Shown here piece by piece: positions 5,358 through 7,926 of a DNA stretch of 7,926 nucleotides. Numbering within the stretch: the stretch's first letter is position 1; each line of letters begins with the position of its first letter. Source of the DNA: a candidate division Zixibacteria bacterium RBG_16_43_9 (lineage in GTDB: Bacteria; Zixibacteria; MSB-5A5; RBG-16-43-9); assembly GCA_001775355.1 (NCBI GenBank), contig MEWM01000018.1:158-8083 (forward strand). Direction: 5' to 3'. The notes under the pieces are model-generated. The model had not been told where the DNA came from, did no database searches, and saw only the letters and a list, made by a program, of their open reading frames with translations. The translations under genes and the position numbers were made by a program.

Positions 5358-5993
5358 ATGAAAACAAAATTAGTTGCCCTATCCACTCTTTTTTTTGTAT
5401 TGCTGTTCCTAGTGGAGATGAAGGTTCTAACGGAAAATCCACAAGAAGCCTTCGCTTATCCCCCTGCAGTCGGGATCCTTGGAAAGGCGAAAGATTGTCT
5501 CGCCTGTCATGTGAATAATGGTCCGTGGAAAGATGATGTCAAAACAATCATCGATATAATCGACAGGGAAACCAAAAAGTCGTTTAAGCAACCGGATGGG
5601 AGTTTTCTGATCGAAGTAAAAAGAGGAGAAGTTAAGACCTTACTCACCGTAATTGGCAGAACGAAAGAAGATACAGAAAAAGCTCCCTACAGGAATGCCT
5701 GGCTTTATGTTGACCCTAAGACTATAGAGTCGAGTTCATTATCCAAGTTTGCCCCGGGATGGGATGTGAATTTACCAGGGTCTTGTAGAATCGTCGGGGA
5801 TAAATTGGAGGGATATGAGGGGGCAAAGATTACCATTTTACCGATGAGCATCCGAGCTGCAGACTCAGCCCAGGATGCAGAAATTACCCTTCAGGTTATG
5901 CTGACCAGAGGGGAATCGGTAAAAGGTAAACCAAAAGAAGGGATGACAGGTAGCTATTTTGAGCGAAGGGTCAGGTTAAAGGTGATGGATTAA
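5358..5993 (+). CDS. Secreted monohaem cytochrome c-like protein
   Basis: A 211-residue protein with a Sec signal peptide (hydrophobic LVALSTLFFVLLFLV, likely cleavage after AFA33) and one CLACH haem-binding motif (Cys47, Cys50, His51), so the mature N-terminus would carry a covalently bound haem c in the periplasm. The remaining 150 residues look beta-rich and match no domain I recognise; Met residues near the C-terminus (MLTRGES, GMTGSYF) are possible distal haem ligands, but this is a guess. AAGGAG (5342-5347) overlaps the GNAT stop codon, 14 bases separate the genes, and the two are probably one transcription unit. Electron-transfer function is inferred only from the CxxCH motif. Confidence 0.75.
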   Translation: MKTKLVALSTLFFVLLFLVEMKVLTENPQEAFAYPPAVGILGKAKDCLACHVNNGPWKDDVKTIIDIIDRETKKSFKQPDGSFLIEVKRGEVKTLLTVIGRTKEDTEKAPYRNAWLYVDPKTIESSSLSKFAPGWDVNLPGSCRIVGDKLEGYEGAKITILPMSIRAADSAQDAEITLQVMLTRGESVKGKPKEGMTGSYFERRVRLKVMD

Positions 5994-6020
5994 TTGACAA
6001 AAGGTCTTTGTTTATATTGA
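5994..6020 (+). promoter_or_regulatory. Possible promoter of the ferredoxin-like gene
   Basis: A perfect TTGACA (5994-5999) starts right after the stop of the cytochrome-like gene. TATTGA (6015-6020) follows after 15 bases, or TATATT (6013-6018) after 13; both spacings are short. A 7-base stem AAATGAA (6080-6086)/TTCATTT (6090-6096) lies in the presumed leader. Confidence 0.4.
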
Positions 6021-6119
6021 AATTGTTTCCGATAAAGTCGAGGGACTTTTACAGGGTACTGGTCACCAGGATTTAGCTGAAATGAAAAATTCATTTGCTC
6101 CAACTGAGGGTGTTAATCG

Positions 6120-6917
6120 ATGAAAGTAAAAAGAAAGATCATTCAGATCGATGAGGAAAAATGTAATGGTTGCGGTGATTGTATTCCAGCTTGTCCGGAG
6201 CAGGCAATAGAAATTATCCAGACCCCCGAAGGACCAAAGGCAAGGGTAGTAAAAGAGTTTTACTGTGATGGCTTAGGTGCCTGTCTAGGTGCCTGTCCGA
6301 TGGATGCATTAACTATTGAAGAACGTGAAGCAGAGCTGTATGATGAAGAAGCAACGATTGCACGAATAGAAGAAGTTGCGCCTGAAATGCTGGAGAAACA
6401 TTTAGAGCATCTTAAAGAACATGCTGAAGAACTTCCAGAATATCATTCACACGAGATGCCAAAGGGAGTAACCGCCTGCCCTTCTGCCCAGGTAATGTCC
6501 TGGGACAAAGAAAAAAAGAGTGCGAATTACAAAGAGCCGAGCGTAATTCCTTCTGAACTTCGGGGCTGGCCAATTCAGCTTCACCTGGTAGCACCTTTTG
6601 CTCCATATTTTAAAAATGCTGATTTATTGATAGTGGCTGATTGTGTTCCTTTTGCTTATGCTAATTTTCATCAGGATTTTCTTAAAGACCGGGCAATTGC
6701 TATCGGTTGCCCAAAACTGGATGATATAGAGGCTTATGTTGAAAAAATCACCCAAATACTAAAGGTGGCTAATCCTAAAAGTCTGAAAGTCATTTATATG
6801 GAAGTCCCCTGCTGTTTCGGTTTAGTACATATTGTAAACCAGGCAGTTGAAAAGTCGAAACGGAAGATTCAGGTTGAAAGGGTGGTAATAACAATTAAGG
6901 GGGGAATTTCTAAATAG
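6120..6917 (+). CDS. Ferredoxin-type 4Fe-4S protein with a cysteine-rich C-terminal domain
   Basis: The 265-residue cytoplasmic protein opens with two ferredoxin motifs: CNGCGDCIPACP (Cys15, 18, 21, 25), a complete [4Fe-4S] site, and CDGLGACLGACP (Cys49, 55, 59), where Leu52 replaces the second cysteine. A charged linker follows (about 67-112), then a C-terminal domain with CPSAQ (Cys120), WPIQLHLVAPFAPYFKNAD, VADCVPFAYANFHQDF (Cys175), GCPKLDD (Cys197) and EVPCCFGL (Cys231-232). I recognise this arrangement, including the missing cysteine, as a family common in anaerobes, often near hybrid-cluster protein or other redox genes. Its partner and reaction are not established to my knowledge. GAGGGTG lies before the ATG. 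It probably has its own promoter. Confidence 0.85.
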   Translation: MKVKRKIIQIDEEKCNGCGDCIPACPEQAIEIIQTPEGPKARVVKEFYCDGLGACLGACPMDALTIEEREAELYDEEATIARIEEVAPEMLEKHLEHLKEHAEELPEYHSHEMPKGVTACPSAQVMSWDKEKKSANYKEPSVIPSELRGWPIQLHLVAPFAPYFKNADLLIVADCVPFAYANFHQDFLKDRAIAIGCPKLDDIEAYVEKITQILKVANPKSLKVIYMEVPCCFGLVHIVNQAVEKSKRKIQVERVVITIKGGISK

Positions 6918-7094
6918 AAGAATCACTAGTATATAGAGACCTAAAATTGTAAAGGAGAAAAGATTTTTAGAGGATGTAGGGATAAACTGGAAGACCCTAT
7001 GGTTCCCGACCAGTAGATGTGAGGAGGAGTTATAAATTCATAAGAAAGAGTTTAACTAATGAGAAATAACCAAAAAGCAAGGAGGTAGGAGAAG

Positions 7095-7490
7095 ATGAAA
7101 AATCCAGTTCCACTCATTGCGCGGATTTTACTGGCTTTAATTTTTATAAAATCAGGCATAGGAAAGATTATGGATCCAACAGGAACTCAGCAGTATATGG
7201 CGGCTTATGGCATGCCGCTTACCGGTTTGTTCCTGGTTGGCGCAATCATTTTTGAAATTTTCGGCAGTTTATCGGTTTTACTTGGATACAAGGCTCGCCT
7301 GGGCGCTATTGCGCTGATAATATTCCTGGTTCCTGCGACACTTATCTTCCATACTAAATTATCTGACCCGTTGCAGATGGTAATGTTTATGAAGAATCTG
7401 GCAATGCTTGGCGGGTTATTAATGGTGGCCTATTTCGGGCCTGGACCAATAAGTTTTGATGAAAAAGTCAAGCCGCCGGAGATGGCTTGA
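7095..7490 (+). CDS. DoxX-family membrane protein
   Basis: A 131-residue protein with four hydrophobic segments (about residues 7-26, 42-62, 67-87 and 97-115) and the DoxX features ARILLALIFIKSGIGKI at the start and FMKNLAMLGGLLMVAYFGPG near the end. DoxX proteins are small inner-membrane proteins; some take part in thiosulfate-quinone oxidoreductase or in redox-stress complexes, but most, like this, have no assigned job. Two overlapping purine-rich sites, AAGGAGG (7079-7085) and AGGAG (7087-7091), precede the ATG. It lies 177 bases after the ferredoxin-like gene on the same strand, so co-transcription is possible but not shown. Confidence 0.88.
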   Translation: MKNPVPLIARILLALIFIKSGIGKIMDPTGTQQYMAAYGMPLTGLFLVGAIIFEIFGSLSVLLGYKARLGAIALIIFLVPATLIFHTKLSDPLQMVMFMKNLAMLGGLLMVAYFGPGPISFDEKVKPPEMA

Positions 7491-7506
7491 AATGGTTCGT
7501 GACAAT

Positions 7507-7588
7507 CGATAATTCGAATTAGTTATCGCGTGGGGGTGGAGCTTGTCTCCACCCTTACCCACGGGCGTCCAATTGGACGCCCCTACGC
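7507..7588. repeat. Two-hairpin repeat element with GCGT/ACGC ends
   Basis: GCGTGGGG (7528-7535) and CCCCTACGC (7580-7588) form the outer, slightly imperfect clamp. Inside, GGGTGGAG (7534-7541) pairs with CTCCACCC (7547-7554) over CTTGT, itself enclosed by CGTGGG (7529-7534)/CCCACG (7558-7563). The perfect 20-base palindrome GGGCGTCCAATTGGACGCCC fills 7563-7582. A smaller dyad, CGATAA (7507-7512)/TTATCG (7523-7528), abuts the left end. The design matches the element at 3244-3303 though the inner stems differ. Confidence 0.65.
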
Positions 7589-7656
7589 AGCTAAAATTCT
7601 GGATCAATAGACAGAGTTAAATTAGCATGGTAACGTAAAGAGTAATTAAAAACACA

Positions 7657-7720
7657 CACCGGCTGATCTTTCAGGCGGTCTGAGGCAAATGCCTCAGCCC
7701 TGAAGGAGACGAGGCTGGTG
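7657..7720 (+). promoter_or_regulatory. Structured 5' leader of rpsB (probable S2 autoregulatory RNA)
   Basis: Three stems nest without conflict. P1 pairs 7657-7664 with 7713-7720 (8 pairs including two G-U). P2 pairs 7667-7675 with 7699-7707 (9 pairs, one G-U). P3 pairs CTGAGGC (7680-7686) with GCCTCAG (7691-7697) over loop AAAT. The structure ends about 30 bases before the start codon, with an A-rich single strand and the ribosome-binding site after it. In E. coli the rpsB leader is structured and binds S2 to repress translation; I infer a similar role here without having matched a known RNA family. Confidence 0.55.
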
Positions 7721-7751
7721 GAGGCAAAAACCAAAACCAAAGGAGTCTTAA

Positions 7752-7926
7752 ATGGCAGTAACCCTTCAGGATTTGCTGGAGTCCGGGGTTCATTTTGGTC
7801 ACCAGACCAAAAGATGGAACCCCAAGATGAAACCGTTTATCTTCACAGCCAGAAACGGCATCTACATCATTGACCTTCAAAAAACGCTTAACTCTTTGGA
7901 AAAAGCCTGTCAAAAGGTCAAAGAGA
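7752..7926 (+). CDS. rpsB: 30S ribosomal protein S2, N-terminal part (3' truncated)
   Basis: From the ATG at 7752 the frame stays open to the window end (58 codons). It begins [18 protein letters not shown] and continues with [18 protein letters not shown] and [16 protein letters not shown], the conserved N-terminus of bacterial S2 (the family is usually about 230-260 residues). AAAGGAG (7739-7745) lies six bases upstream. S2 joins the small subunit late and is often encoded with tsf, which may follow outside the window. A nested hairpin leader precedes it. Minus-strand open frames over this stretch are shadows. Confidence 0.97.
   Translation, partial: MAVTLQDLLESGVHFGHQTKRWNPKMKPFIFTARNGIYIIDLQKTLNSLEKACQKVKE

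Noticed and set aside
6937..7034. Possible decayed gene between the ferredoxin-like gene and doxX
   Set aside because: AAAGGAG at 6951-6957 looks like a ribosome site, but no ATG, GTG or TTG follows at suitable distance and the short open frames resemble nothing I know.
7671..7913. Minus-strand 80-codon frame over the start of rpsB
   Set aside because: It overlaps the conserved S2 N-terminus and the leader stems; the plus strand explains the sequence fully.

Overview
The window looks like a piece of a bacterial chromosome of moderate GC content from an uncultivated, probably anaerobic bacterium. The evidence is full-length bacterial ribosomal proteins, sigma-70-type promoters, Shine-Dalgarno sites, lipoprotein and Sec signal peptides, and a ferredoxin family known to me from anaerobes. 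Intergenic palindromes with a GTAGGGG clamp, of a kind I associate with environmental candidate phyla (for example in the FCB group), support this only loosely. The phylum cannot be fixed from these bases alone.

Layout. (1) Bases 1-899 hold the C-terminal part of a polytopic ArnT/PMT-like glycosyltransferase. (2) Bases 900-1295 carry no gene but are packed with palindromic repeats. (3) A minus-strand operon runs from a clear promoter at 3182-3154 through an MFS transporter (3105-1894) into an NlpC/P60 lipoprotein (1868-1296). (4) Divergently, a strong promoter at 3379-3406 drives rplM and rpsI (L13, S9). Between the two promoters lies a cloverleaf-like repeat. (5) Bases 4341-7751 separate rpsI from rpsB. 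In many bacteria these genes are adjacent. Here the gap holds a hicB antitoxin with only a tail of hicA, a GNAT acetyltransferase coupled to a secreted monohaem cytochrome c-like protein, a two-cluster ferredoxin-like protein with a cysteine-rich C-terminal domain, and a DoxX membrane protein. (6) rpsB (S2) begins at 7752 and runs off the window. It is preceded by a 64-base nested hairpin that is probably a regulatory leader.

The most unusual observation is in the NlpC/P60 lipoprotein. A 90-base palindromic element bounded by ACAGAGGC/GCCTCTGT sits in frame in the N-terminal region. Removing it on paper leaves a textbook lipoprotein signal peptide. This resembles Rickettsia palindromic elements that invade coding sequences in frame. 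The other repeats share outer clamps (GTAGGGG/CCCCTAC or GCGTAGC/GCTACGC) but have different, internally complementary stems, so structure seems to be kept while sequence changes. No tRNA, rRNA, CRISPR array, transposase or phage gene was found.
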